Shown: positions 1 to 6,233, numbered from the stretch's first letter. The stretch: 7,008 nt of DNA from an uncultured Oscillospiraceae bacterium (GCA_946531785.1 CAMNAT010000113.1:1-7008), one strand, 5' to 3'. Numbers and translations are program-made. The notes: generated by a model not told the origin, from the sequence alone.

Positions 1-652
1 TCACGGTGTGGCTGTTGGCGGCGCTATAGTTGATTCCGGCAATTTTGACTGGATGGCGCACGCTGATAAGTTCCCAGGACTTTGCACGCCGGACGAGAGC
101 TATCATGGCATAACCTATGCCGAGAAGTTCGGTCAGGGCGGCGCATTTATAACTAAGTGTACCGCGCAGCTCATGCGTGATTTCGGCTGCATCCAGTCGC
201 CGCAGCATGCGTTCTATCTTAACATGGGGCTTGAATCGCTGCATGTAAGGATGGCAAGACATGTTGAGAACGGTCAGGCTGTTGCGGAGTTCTTAAACGA
301 TCATCCGAAGGTAGTAAAGGTGAATTATTCAGGGCTGCCCGGTGATAAGTATTATGAGACCGCAAAGAAGTATCTGCCAAACGGCGGCTGCGGTGTCGTA
401 TCGTTCGAGGTAAAGGGCGGCAGAGCAGCGGCTGAGAAGTTCATGAAGGAGCTGAAGCTGGCGGCTATCGAGACTCATGTTGCGGATGCGCGCACATGCT
501 GTCTGAATCCGGCGACCTCTACCCATCGTCAGATGACTGACGAGCAGCTTGAAGCTGCGGGCATTCCAGCAGGGCTTGTAAGAATGTCCTGCGGTCTTGA
601 GGACAAGGAGGATCTTATCGCGGATATCGCCCAGGCTCTTGATGCTGTTTGA
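1..652 (+). CDS. metY: O-acetylhomoserine sulfhydrylase (O-acetylhomoserine aminocarboxypropyltransferase), C-terminal part, 5' end outside window
   Basis: PLP-dependent Cys/Met-metabolism enzyme that replaces the acetate of O-acetyl-L-homoserine with sulfide (or methanethiol), giving homocysteine (or methionine) in the cytoplasm. The open frame is already running at the left edge: the first whole codon is at base 2 and reads HGVAVGGAIVDSGNFDW, the stretch that normally follows just after the PLP-binding lysine (Lys itself is outside). The GTG at 8 is an internal valine, not a start. About 217 residues remain of a family length near 425. The C-terminal signature STHRQMTDEQLEAAGIP followed by VRMSCGLEDKEDLIADI is typical of the sulfhydrylase branch rather than cystathionine gamma-synthase or beta-lyase. 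It ends at TGA 650-652, 8 nt before a strong terminator hairpin. No metabolic link to the sugar genes that converge on it. Any SAM- or cysteine-responsive leader would lie outside the window. Confidence 0.93.
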   Translation, partial: HGVAVGGAIVDSGNFDWMAHADKFPGLCTPDESYHGITYAEKFGQGGAFITKCTAQLMRDFGCIQSPQHAFYLNMGLESLHVRMARHVENGQAVAEFLNDHPKVVKVNYSGLPGDKYYETAKKYLPNGGCGVVSFEVKGGRAAAEKFMKELKLAAIETHVADARTCCLNPATSTHRQMTDEQLEAAGIPAGLVRMSCGLEDKEDLIADIAQALDAV

Positions 653-660
653 TAATGTAT

Positions 661-698
661 AAAAATAAACGGTTCGCACGCGAACCGTTTATTTTTTT
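661..698. terminator. Bidirectional intrinsic terminator between convergent genes
   Basis: A perfect 16-bp inverted repeat (661-676 with 681-696) closes a CACG loop (677-680). The GC core is ACGGTTCG/CGAACCGT. The outer arms are A-rich on the left and T-rich on the right, so each strand ends in a U-tract after the hairpin. It lies 8 nt after the stop of the sulfhydrylase gene. The TAA of xylB (697-699 on the minus strand) overlaps the edge of the T-run, so the element serves both transcription units. Confidence 0.93.
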
Positions 699-2214
699 AC
701 GCCTTTGCAAGCTCCTTGTACGCATCCTTTAGTGCGGGATAGAGCTTTGTATATAGTCCGTATTGGACCTCATATTTTTCGTGTGCCTCAGCATCCGGCA
801 TCTGCTCGGTCTTTGTCTTTACGACCTTTTTGCATGCCTCCTGAACGCTTGGGTATATCCCCGCGCCGACTCCGGCAAGAATGGCAACGCCGAGCGCCGG
901 ACCCTCCTTTGATGTCACTGTCGTGACCTTCATGTTGAAGGTGTCGGCTATCATGCTGCGCCATAGCGGTGATGTGCCGCCTCCGCCGCAGGCTGCTATA
1001 TTATCCGATGCAACGCCCATTTCCTTCAGGATCTCGGTGCAGTCGCGGAGCGAATATACAACACCCTCCATGACCGCGCGTATCATATCGGATCGCGTGT
1101 GCATTGCGGAAAGTCCTATGAATGCGCCGCGGCAGTCGGGGTCCAGATGCGGAGTGCGCTCGCCCATAAGATATGGGAGGAATATCAGCCTGTTGCAGCC
1201 GACCGGTGACTGCTCCGCCTCCTTGTCCATGATATAATAGGGATCAACACCCTTTTCCTCTGCCTCGGCTATCTCTGCCGTACATAGGTTATTGCGAAAC
1301 CATTTCAGCGACTGTCCTGCCGCGAGCGTCACGCCCATAACATGCCACTGTCCCGGAACGGCGCAGCAGAAGGTGTGTACGCGTCCCTTTGGATCGACAT
1401 GCATCTCGTTTGTGTGCGCAAATACAACGCCTGAGGTGCCGATGGTCGCGAATGCCTTGCCCTCTTCAACAACGCCTGTGCCGACAGCGGCAGCGGCATT
1501 GTCTCCGGCGCCGCCAACAACGGGTGTTCCTGCCGGAACGCCCGTGAGCTTTGCCATTTCCTCTGTAACATAACCGGTTATCTCCGGACTTTCATATACG
1601 GGTGCGAGCAGAGACTTGTCAATATCGAGCAGCTTCAGAATCTCGTCCGACCAGCAGCGGTTCTTTATATCCAGAAGCTGCATGCCGCTCGCGTCCGATA
1701 CCTCGGTAGCAAACGCGCCTGTGAGACGGTAGCGTATATAATCCTTCGGGAGCAGGATATGTCTGCATCTTGCATAGTTTTCCGGCTCGTTATTCCTCAC
1801 CCATAATATCTTTGATGCCGTGAAGCCTTCAAGCGCGGGATTTGCCGTTATCTCTATGAGCTTGTCATAGCCCACGCGCTCGGTTATCTCCCGGCATTCC
1901 TTTGTTGTTCTTCCGTCGCACCAGAGTATGGCGGGACGGATAACATTGTTGTCCTCGTCGAGCATTACAAGCGAATGCATCTGCCCGGCGATGCCTATGC
2001 CCGCGATCTTGGATGTGTCGATATCTGCCGTAACGGCTTTGAGCGTTTTTACGGCAGCATCATACCAAAGCGCGGGATCCTGCTCCGCCCAGCCGTTTTT
2101 CGGCTGTGACATGGGATATTCAACGGTTGAGGAGCTTATCGTATTACCGTCCTCGTCGAACAGCACCGTCTTTGTGCCGGTCGTGCCGAGGTCTATTCCT
2201 ATCAGGTATCTCAT
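697..2214 (-). CDS. xylB: Xylulokinase (FGGY-family pentulose kinase)
   Basis: ATP-dependent sugar kinase, 505 aa, normal for XylB (about 480-510). Expected reaction: D-xylulose + ATP to D-xylulose 5-phosphate, cytoplasmic, feeding the pentose phosphate/phosphoketolase routes. Visible motifs: N-terminal nucleotide-binding loop IGIDLGTTGTK with Asp8; the sugar-binding motif GQMH (77-80), typical of xylulokinases; WCDGR (98-102); LPKDYIRYRLTG (about 155-166); the catalytic base in GGAGDNAAAAVG (Asp238); LPYLMGERTPHLDP (346-359); and the second FGGY-type segment GGGGTSPLWRS (410-420). The start at 2214 is chosen because the family begins with a short Met-x-x-hydrophobic strand before IDLG. A further 22 codons are open upstream, but they lie inside the preceding gene and encode no conserved sequence. 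A GGGGA Shine-Dalgarno (2222-2226) sits 7 nt upstream. It follows the isomerase gene by 4 nt, so the two are co-transcribed and probably coupled. Xylulose is the best guess for substrate, but the partner is not a classical XylA, so L-ribulose or another ketose remains possible. Confidence 0.92.
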   Translation of the reverse strand: MRYLIGIDLGTTGTKTVLFDEDGNTISSSTVEYPMSQPKNGWAEQDPALWYDAAVKTLKAVTADIDTSKIAGIGIAGQMHSLVMLDEDNNVIRPAILWCDGRTTKECREITERVGYDKLIEITANPALEGFTASKILWVRNNEPENYARCRHILLPKDYIRYRLTGAFATEVSDASGMQLLDIKNRCWSDEILKLLDIDKSLLAPVYESPEITGYVTEEMAKLTGVPAGTPVVGGAGDNAAAAVGTGVVEEGKAFATIGTSGVVFAHTNEMHVDPKGRVHTFCCAVPGQWHVMGVTLAAGQSLKWFRNNLCTAEIAEAEEKGVDPYYIMDKEAEQSPVGCNRLIFLPYLMGERTPHLDPDCRGAFIGLSAMHTRSDMIRAVMEGVVYSLRDCTEILKEMGVASDNIAACGGGGTSPLWRSMIADTFNMKVTTVTSKEGPALGVAILAGVGAGIYPSVQEACKKVVKTKTEQMPDAEAHEKYEVQYGLYTKLYPALKDAYKELAKA

Positions 2215-2218
2215 ATTA

Positions 2219-3703
2219 TTATCCCCACGGGTTTTCTGTCGGATATCTCTCTGCCTTGGGCTGGTTGTAGCCGATCTCATCTACCGGAACGCCGATATAC
2301 TTGAATACCTCATATAACGCTCTTGCGTGATGACCGAAGGCTACCGCGCCGTGATGCGGGAAGTTCTTCTCTATGAGCACATGGCGGTAGAAGCGTCCCA
2401 TCTCGGGGATAGCGAATACGCCTATCGAGCCGAATGAGCGTGTTGCTACCGGCAGCACCTCGCCGTTTGCGATATATGCGCGTAGCTTTGTGTCCGCTGT
2501 CGACTGCAGACGGAAGAAGGTGATGTCGCCCGGAGCGATGTCGCCCTCAAGCGTGCCGTTCGTAACCTCTACCGGCAGTGAGCGCGCCATGATCTTCTGG
2601 TACTTCATCGAGCATGCGGAAAGCTTTGTCGAGCATGTGTTGCCGCAGTGGAAGCCCATGAAGGTATCCTTTAATGTATAGTCATACTTGCCCTTGATGT
2701 CGGCATCGAACATCTCCTTCGGAACGGAGTTATTGATGTCAAGCAGCGTAACGGCATCCTGTGAAACGCATGTGCCTATGTACTCTGAGAGCGCGCCGTA
2801 GATGTCAACCTCGCATGATACCGGTATACCGCGGCCTGTGAGACGCGAGTTTACATAGCAGGGAACAAAGCCGAACTGTGTCTGGAATGCCGGCCAGCAC
2901 TTGCCTGCGATAGCTACATATTCCTTTGAGCCCTTGTGCGCCTCTACCCAGTCAAGCAGGGTGAGCTCATACTGTGCAAGCTTATTCAGAATCTCCGGCT
3001 TCTTGTTGCCGTCACCGAGCTCCTTTGCCATGTCAGCGGCAACCTCCGGGATGCGCGCATCGTCTGCGTGAGCGTTGAAGCTTTCAAAGAGGTCGAGCTC
3101 TGAGTTTTCCTCTATCTCCACACCGAGCTGATAGAGCTGATATATAGGCGCGTTGCATGCGAGGAAGTTTAAGGGACGCGGACCGAATGATATTATCTTG
3201 AGGTTCTTTAATCCGAGAACGGCTCTTGCTACCGGCAGGAACTCGTTTATCATATCCGCACACTCCTCAGCGTCGCCCACCGGGTATTCGGGGATGTATG
3301 CCTTTACGCCTCTGAGCTTCAGGTTATAGCTTGCGTTGAGCATACCGCAGTATGCGTCGCCGCGGTCGTCGGAAAGCACGCCGATGTTCTCCTCCGCAGC
3401 TGCCACGAACATCTTCGGACCGTCAAACTGCTGAGCAAGCATGGTCTCGGAGATCTCGGGGCCGAAGTTGCCGAGATATACGCAGAGCGCATTGCAGCCT
3501 GCTGCCTTGATGTCGGCAAGCGCCTGCTGCATATGTATCTCGCTCTCAACTATGCAGACAGGACACTCATAGATGTCTGCCGCGTCATACTTGTCGGCAT
3601 ATGCCTTTACAAGCGCCTTTCTTCTGTTTACCGAAAGACTTTCGGGGAAGCAGTCGCGGCTTACCGCAACTATACCTATTTTTACCTTTGGAATGTTGTT
3701 CAT
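2219..3703 (-). CDS. L-fucose/L-arabinose isomerase-family protein (sugar aldose-ketose isomerase, substrate unassigned)
   Basis: 494-aa soluble protein resembling the L-fucose isomerase-like family (COG2407), metal-dependent enzymes that interconvert an aldose and a ketose. It has a Rossmann-like N-terminal half (VKIGIVAVSRDCFPES near the start; CVYLGNFGPE about 74-83) and a C-terminal half with likely metal ligands Glu298 (SCEVDIYGAL) and Asp322 (TLLDINN). Their 24-residue spacing equals that of the known Glu337/Asp361 pair of E. coli FucI. Candidate histidines are in FHCGN (351-355) and FPHHGAVAFGHH (448-459). It is shorter than E. coli FucI (591 aa) and near AraA length (about 500). ATG at 3703 has AAGGAG (3713-3718) 9 nt upstream; an ATG at 3710 is out of frame and too close to the Shine-Dalgarno. 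First gene of a two-gene unit with xylB 4 nt downstream, so the ketose product is presumably the kinase's substrate. L-arabinose, D-arabinose, L-fucose or D-xylose are all possible substrates; sequence alone does not decide. Confidence 0.85.
   Translation of the reverse strand: MNNIPKVKIGIVAVSRDCFPESLSVNRRKALVKAYADKYDAADIYECPVCIVESEIHMQQALADIKAAGCNALCVYLGNFGPEISETMLAQQFDGPKMFVAAAEENIGVLSDDRGDAYCGMLNASYNLKLRGVKAYIPEYPVGDAEECADMINEFLPVARAVLGLKNLKIISFGPRPLNFLACNAPIYQLYQLGVEIEENSELDLFESFNAHADDARIPEVAADMAKELGDGNKKPEILNKLAQYELTLLDWVEAHKGSKEYVAIAGKCWPAFQTQFGFVPCYVNSRLTGRGIPVSCEVDIYGALSEYIGTCVSQDAVTLLDINNSVPKEMFDADIKGKYDYTLKDTFMGFHCGNTCSTKLSACSMKYQKIMARSLPVEVTNGTLEGDIAPGDITFFRLQSTADTKLRAYIANGEVLPVATRSFGSIGVFAIPEMGRFYRHVLIEKNFPHHGAVAFGHHARALYEVFKYIGVPVDEIGYNQPKAERYPTENPWG
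2222..2226 (-). promoter_or_regulatory. Shine-Dalgarno site that fixes the xylB start
   Basis: GGGGA on the minus strand, 7 nt before the ATG at 2214. It lies within the last codons of the upstream isomerase gene (Trp-Gly codons before the TAA), so xylB translation is likely coupled to termination of the isomerase. It supports 2214 over the longer open frame starting at 2280. Confidence 0.65.
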
Positions 3704-3738
3704 AATGCATTTCTCCTTGCTATATATTATAATTATTT

Positions 3739-3767
3739 ATTATATTTCTTTTTTATAAAGATTTCAA
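3739..3767 (-). promoter_or_regulatory. Sigma-A-type promoter for the isomerase-xylB unit
   Basis: On the minus strand, a -35 TTGAAA (3762-3767; 5/6 to consensus) is separated by exactly 17 bp from a perfect -10 TATAAT (3739-3744). The predicted start is about 7 nt downstream, near 3732, giving a leader of roughly 28 nt with AAGGAG 9 nt before the ATG. A second, weaker combination on the same strand is TTGCTG, 17 bp, TATAAA, about 10 bp upstream. This 82-bp gap is the only non-overlapping break in the minus-strand block apart from 4 nt before xylB, which supports a separate transcription start here. Confidence 0.75.
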
Positions 3768-3789
3768 TAGTTTTCAGCAAAAAAACTAT
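3767..3789. repeat. Short inverted repeat next to the isomerase promoter
   Basis: ATAGTTTT (3767-3774) and AAAACTAT (3782-3789) form an 8-bp perfect inverted repeat with a 7-nt spacer (CAGCAAA). It abuts the -35 hexamer of the isomerase promoter and covers the TAG stop (3786-3788) of the upstream esterase gene. It is A/T-rich and has no T-tract on the minus-strand exit side, so as an RNA hairpin it would be a poor terminator. It could be an operator or chance in A/T-rich DNA. Confidence 0.4.
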
Positions 3790-4559
3790 ATTATTATGTT
3801 GAGCCGGTCAAGCTCGCTTTTTATCAGCCCCGCGATGTATCGTGCACCGTTTATGTTCAGGTGCGTGTTATCGCGGCTGCCGGATTTGTAGTATTCGGAA
3901 TGTATGAATTCCGGGTTATCTGTAAATCTCTTATCATGCGGCTCCAGCACCATATGGAAGAGTCTATGCTCGTCCGGCGATCCGATAAGATGCTTATGCG
4001 AAAGCTCATATATATCGAGAACGGGGATACCCTCTTTCTCGCCGAGCACCTTTAAGGCTTCCGAATAGGGGACGAGTGTATCGTCTGACGGTATGTTCCG
4101 CGTTATTGATGTCGCAAGTATCGGAACAGCGCCCTTTTCGCGCGCTGCGTTTATGTATTTATATATACTTTCCTGATAACTTCCGTCCTCTGGTGAGGTG
4201 TAGCGGCTCTTGTCGCTCTCCTTGCTGTCGTTGTGCGCGAACTGGATGATAAGGAGATCGCCCTCGGATATCTTATTACAGATATATCCGAAGTTTTTCT
4301 CCTTCATAAAGCTCTTTGAGCTTCTTCCGCTTATCGCGCAGTTAACCACCTGAACGTCATCGCCGAACAGCTCCCCGAACACCTGTCCCCAGCCTGTGCG
4401 CGGGTAGCGGTTGGGATCGCCGGTGTGCGGATAATCGCAGGCGGTGGAATCTCCGGCAATAAATATTTTCTTCTTGTTCTCGTCAAGGACGATATCATCA
4501 ACATCATCCCATAACGGCTCGGAAAATTCCTGCTTCAAAGCGTCATTCATTTCGTTCAA
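3786..4559 (-). CDS. CE12-type SGNH esterase, rhamnogalacturonan acetylesterase-like (YesT/RhgT-like)
   Basis: 257-aa SGNH/GDSL hydrolase that should remove acetyl groups from rhamnogalacturonan oligosaccharides. Blocks in order: block I FIAGDSTACDYP with nucleophile Ser38; PRTGWGQVF (53-61), a hallmark of the CE12 group; block II NCAISGRSSKSF (73-84) with oxyanion Gly78; block III QFAHND (106-111) with oxyanion Asn110; block V SRDNTHLNINGARYI with Asp230 and His233 completing the triad. Block III has Ala108 where the family usually has Gly (GHND). There is no signal peptide: the N-terminus is a charged, acidic stretch of about 30 residues before the first strand, so the enzyme is predicted cytoplasmic. 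The TTG start at 4559 is chosen because AAGGAGG lies 9 nt upstream; the in-frame ATG at 4550 would have an 18-nt spacing. It overlaps the end of the DUF624 gene by 17 nt. Some CE12 members also deacetylate xylan, so the exact polymer is inferred from context. Confidence 0.85.
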   Translation of the reverse strand: MNEMNDALKQEFSEPLWDDVDDIVLDENKKKIFIAGDSTACDYPHTGDPNRYPRTGWGQVFGELFGDDVQVVNCAISGRSSKSFMKEKNFGYICNKISEGDLLIIQFAHNDSKESDKSRYTSPEDGSYQESIYKYINAAREKGAVPILATSITRNIPSDDTLVPYSEALKVLGEKEGIPVLDIYELSHKHLIGSPDEHRLFHMVLEPHDKRFTDNPEFIHSEYYKSGSRDNTHLNINGARYIAGLIKSELDRLNIII

Positions 4560-5439
4560 CGGTCGAGTCCTCCTTGATATATTTCTTTATCTGTGTTATC
4601 GCGTTATGCTCGATATACAGCCCGCTTGTCGAGAAGGTCAGGCTGACAAGCAGTATCAGCGTGAGCGTTTGGAATATGATCGAGAGCGTTTCGTTTACCG
4701 CCGTAAACCCGATCGCGGGGAAGATAAGCACGAAAAACGACACAAAGAGTATCGTGATCACCGTGAACGGCAGCGCGGATATCGAAAACAGCGCAGCGTT
4801 GCGGTAAAGCTCGCCTATCTTCAGCTTGTATGTCACCATGAGGTGATACAGATACATATGCAGCATCGTGTAGAAAAAGCCTATCACGAGAATCACATAC
4901 TTGCCGTAGAATATGAAGCCCGTTGCCGAGTTATAGAAAAAGTATCCATAGCAGAGCAGCGTGAACGCTATCACATCTATTATCCACACGATTAGCGCCT
5001 GCTTGAAATTGCTTTTTATATGCTCAAAGAAATCGCTTACCAAAAACACCGGATCCTCCCAGAGGAAGGAACGGAGTATATACACCAGGCCCGCCGTTAC
5101 AGGGCCTCCGCCCCAGAGTATCGAAAACAGTGTAGCGATATAAAAGCGCATCAGAAGATCTGTTGTGACGGATATTTTTGCCGCTTCTCCGAGCGGTATA
5201 TCAGCGACCCTGATGATAGCCGCCGGATCCAGCCCGAACTGGTTCGAGATCATCCCGGACAGGAAGAATACTATCGCAAAGGTCGGCAGAAGTGTTATTA
5301 TGTACAGCAGATTAAGCTTTATAAGCTCCCAGAACTTGCGTATGAATATCTGATAAAATCTGCCCAGTCCCTTGCGCTTCCGCTCATCCTTTGAAATGCC
5401 GGGGCCGGGCTTGCTGTAGTCGCGACTGAATATTCCCAT
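4543..5439 (-). CDS. DUF624 / YesL-like integral membrane protein
   Basis: 298-aa protein of the DUF624 (YesL) family, molecular function unknown. These proteins commonly sit beside carbohydrate ABC transporter and polysaccharide-utilisation genes; B. subtilis yesL begins the rhamnogalacturonan yes cluster. A basic, soluble N-terminus (about 1-40, rich in Lys/Arg) is followed by about six predicted membrane segments near residues 43-63, 100-122, 148-168, 178-200, 220-243 and 250-272. The family-typical GGPVTAGLVYILR (111-123) and DFFEHIKSNFKQAL (136-149) are present. There is a hydrophilic stretch of about 36 residues between segments 1 and 2. Its ATG shares one base with the TAA of the LUD gene (TAATG), and its TGA lies inside the start of the esterase gene, so translational coupling on both sides is likely. 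GAGGAG (5451-5456) precedes the start by 11 nt. A role in sugar transport or its regulation is a guess from neighbourhood only. Confidence 0.85.
   Translation of the reverse strand: MGIFSRDYSKPGPGISKDERKRKGLGRFYQIFIRKFWELIKLNLLYIITLLPTFAIVFFLSGMISNQFGLDPAAIIRVADIPLGEAAKISVTTDLLMRFYIATLFSILWGGGPVTAGLVYILRSFLWEDPVFLVSDFFEHIKSNFKQALIVWIIDVIAFTLLCYGYFFYNSATGFIFYGKYVILVIGFFYTMLHMYLYHLMVTYKLKIGELYRNAALFSISALPFTVITILFVSFFVLIFPAIGFTAVNETLSIIFQTLTLILLVSLTFSTSGLYIEHNAITQIKKYIKEDSTVERNE
4569..4575 (-). promoter_or_regulatory. Strong Shine-Dalgarno favouring a TTG start for the esterase
   Basis: A full AAGGAGG on the minus strand, inside the 3' end of the DUF624 gene. The spacing is 9 nt to TTG at 4559 and 18 nt to the ATG at 4550. 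On spacing alone, the TTG codon is the likelier initiator. Confidence 0.6.
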
Positions 5440-6083
5440 TAATATCCCAGCTCCTCTGCGACCATAATGACGGTTATTCTCTTAGGGAAATGGAAGCAGC
5501 CGTCAACAATTCCTATAAAGTTGCACATCCTCGGCTGTCCCTCGCAGTTCTGGCAGTTACAGTTATCCTCTGTCGCACACGGCGTTTTGTGGCGTATGCG
5601 CTTTGCATTGAGCGGAGCTATAGCGCGTGCGCGCTTTATGCCGTCCTCCATTGTGTCAACTATTTTATTAACGCCTGCGACTACTATAGCCTTTTTGGGA
5701 CCGAACGCTATCTGGCTCGCGCGATTCCCCACACAGTCTATATTTACAAGCTGTCCTTCCTTTGTGACCGCGTTCGAGCTTGCCACGATAAAGTCCGCCT
5801 TGTAGCTCTCGCGGTAAACATCGTGCATTTCCGCGACGCTTGCGGTATGGAAGCGGTCGTAGAAGTTATATCGTCCGCTTGTGATCTCGTCGATAATGCC
5901 TGTCTGCTTTAATGTTACCGAGCCGCCGACGCATATGCTCGCGCCCTCCGGTACTAATTCTAAAAAGATTCGTTTTGCGTCCTCCGCGTCCTCGGCATAG
6001 ATCGCGTTGAAATTCTTGGAGTTAAGAATATCGACCATTTCCTTAGCCTTTAGTCGGTATGACCACTTCTGAACATCATCCAT
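5439..6083 (-). CDS. LUD-domain protein (LutC/YkgG-like, DUF162) with a cysteine cluster
   Basis: 214-aa cytoplasmic protein of the LUD family, related to LutC of the LutABC L-lactate oxidation system; the stand-alone clostridial versions have no established function. Characteristic stretches: GASICVGGSVTLKQTGI (47-63); DFIVASSNAVTKEGQLVNID (97-116) followed by CVGNRASQIAFGP; and KKAIVVAGVNKIV (130-142). Near the C-terminus, Cys169, Cys175, Cys177, Cys180 and Cys187 form a compact cluster suggestive of a metal or Fe-S site (inference), as in other clostridial members. There is no signal peptide or membrane segment. ATG at 6083 has AGGGGG (6094-6099) 10 nt upstream. First gene of the LUD-DUF624-esterase unit, directly behind a near-consensus promoter. 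The stop overlaps the next start by one base. Neither LutA nor LutB is in the window, so calling it a lactate-utilisation enzyme would go beyond the evidence. Confidence 0.87.
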   Translation of the reverse strand: MDDVQKWSYRLKAKEMVDILNSKNFNAIYAEDAEDAKRIFLELVPEGASICVGGSVTLKQTGIIDEITSGRYNFYDRFHTASVAEMHDVYRESYKADFIVASSNAVTKEGQLVNIDCVGNRASQIAFGPKKAIVVAGVNKIVDTMEDGIKRARAIAPLNAKRIRHKTPCATEDNCNCQNCEGQPRMCNFIGIVDGCFHFPKRITVIMVAEELGY

Positions 6084-6124
6084 TATTATGATACCCCCTA
6101 TTGATAAATAATTATTATGTATAA

Positions 6125-6153
6125 ATTATACTATAAAAAGTGCTTTTTTTCAA
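6125..6153 (-). promoter_or_regulatory. Sigma-A-type promoter for the LUD-DUF624-esterase unit
   Basis: On the minus strand, a -35 TTGAAA (6148-6153) is separated by 17 bp from a perfect -10 TATAAT (6125-6130). The predicted start is near 6118, leaving a leader of about 35 nt. Both hexamers and the spacing are the same as in the isomerase promoter at 3739-3767, although the spacers differ. Confidence 0.78.
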
Positions 6154-6224
6154 GATAAAACACAAATAGTGCTAAAAATCAGTATTCTATGTCAAGAAAT
6201 AGTCTTTTATTTTATGTAAATCTG

Positions 6225-6233
6225 TGGTATAAT
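6225..6233 (+). promoter_or_regulatory. Extended -10 promoter for the GH105 gene
   Basis: TGGTATAAT is a perfect TGnTATAAT extended -10. The matching -35 position (6205-6210, TTTTAT) is poor, which is tolerated in extended -10 promoters. The leader would be about 22 nt, with AAAGGAG (6246-6252) before the start. The weak -35 would fit a promoter that needs an activator, but this is inference. Confidence 0.65.

Noticed and set aside
8..652. GTG at base 8 as the start of a short gene
   Set aside because: The frame is open to the left edge with family-conserved residues (His-Gly before the Val), and there is no ribosome binding site; it is a truncated long gene.
329..679. Minus-strand open frame opposite the sulfhydrylase gene
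   Set aside because: It lies entirely antisense to a well-conserved coding sequence, runs into the terminator hairpin and shows no recognisable domain.
2215..2280. N-terminal extension of xylB by 22 codons to a start at 2280
   Set aside because: These codons lie inside the end of the isomerase gene, encode a basic sequence without family similarity, and a Shine-Dalgarno with correct spacing serves the ATG at 2214, which matches the family N-terminus.
3704..3785. Intrinsic terminator between the esterase gene and the isomerase gene
   Set aside because: The only dyad (3767-3789) is A/T-rich with no T-tract following on the minus strand, so strong termination is not supported; some read-through from the esterase unit is likely.
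4444..5394. Plus-strand open frames opposite the DUF624 and esterase genes
   Set aside because: They are shadows of the real minus-strand genes, overlap one another in different frames and have biased, unstructured compositions.
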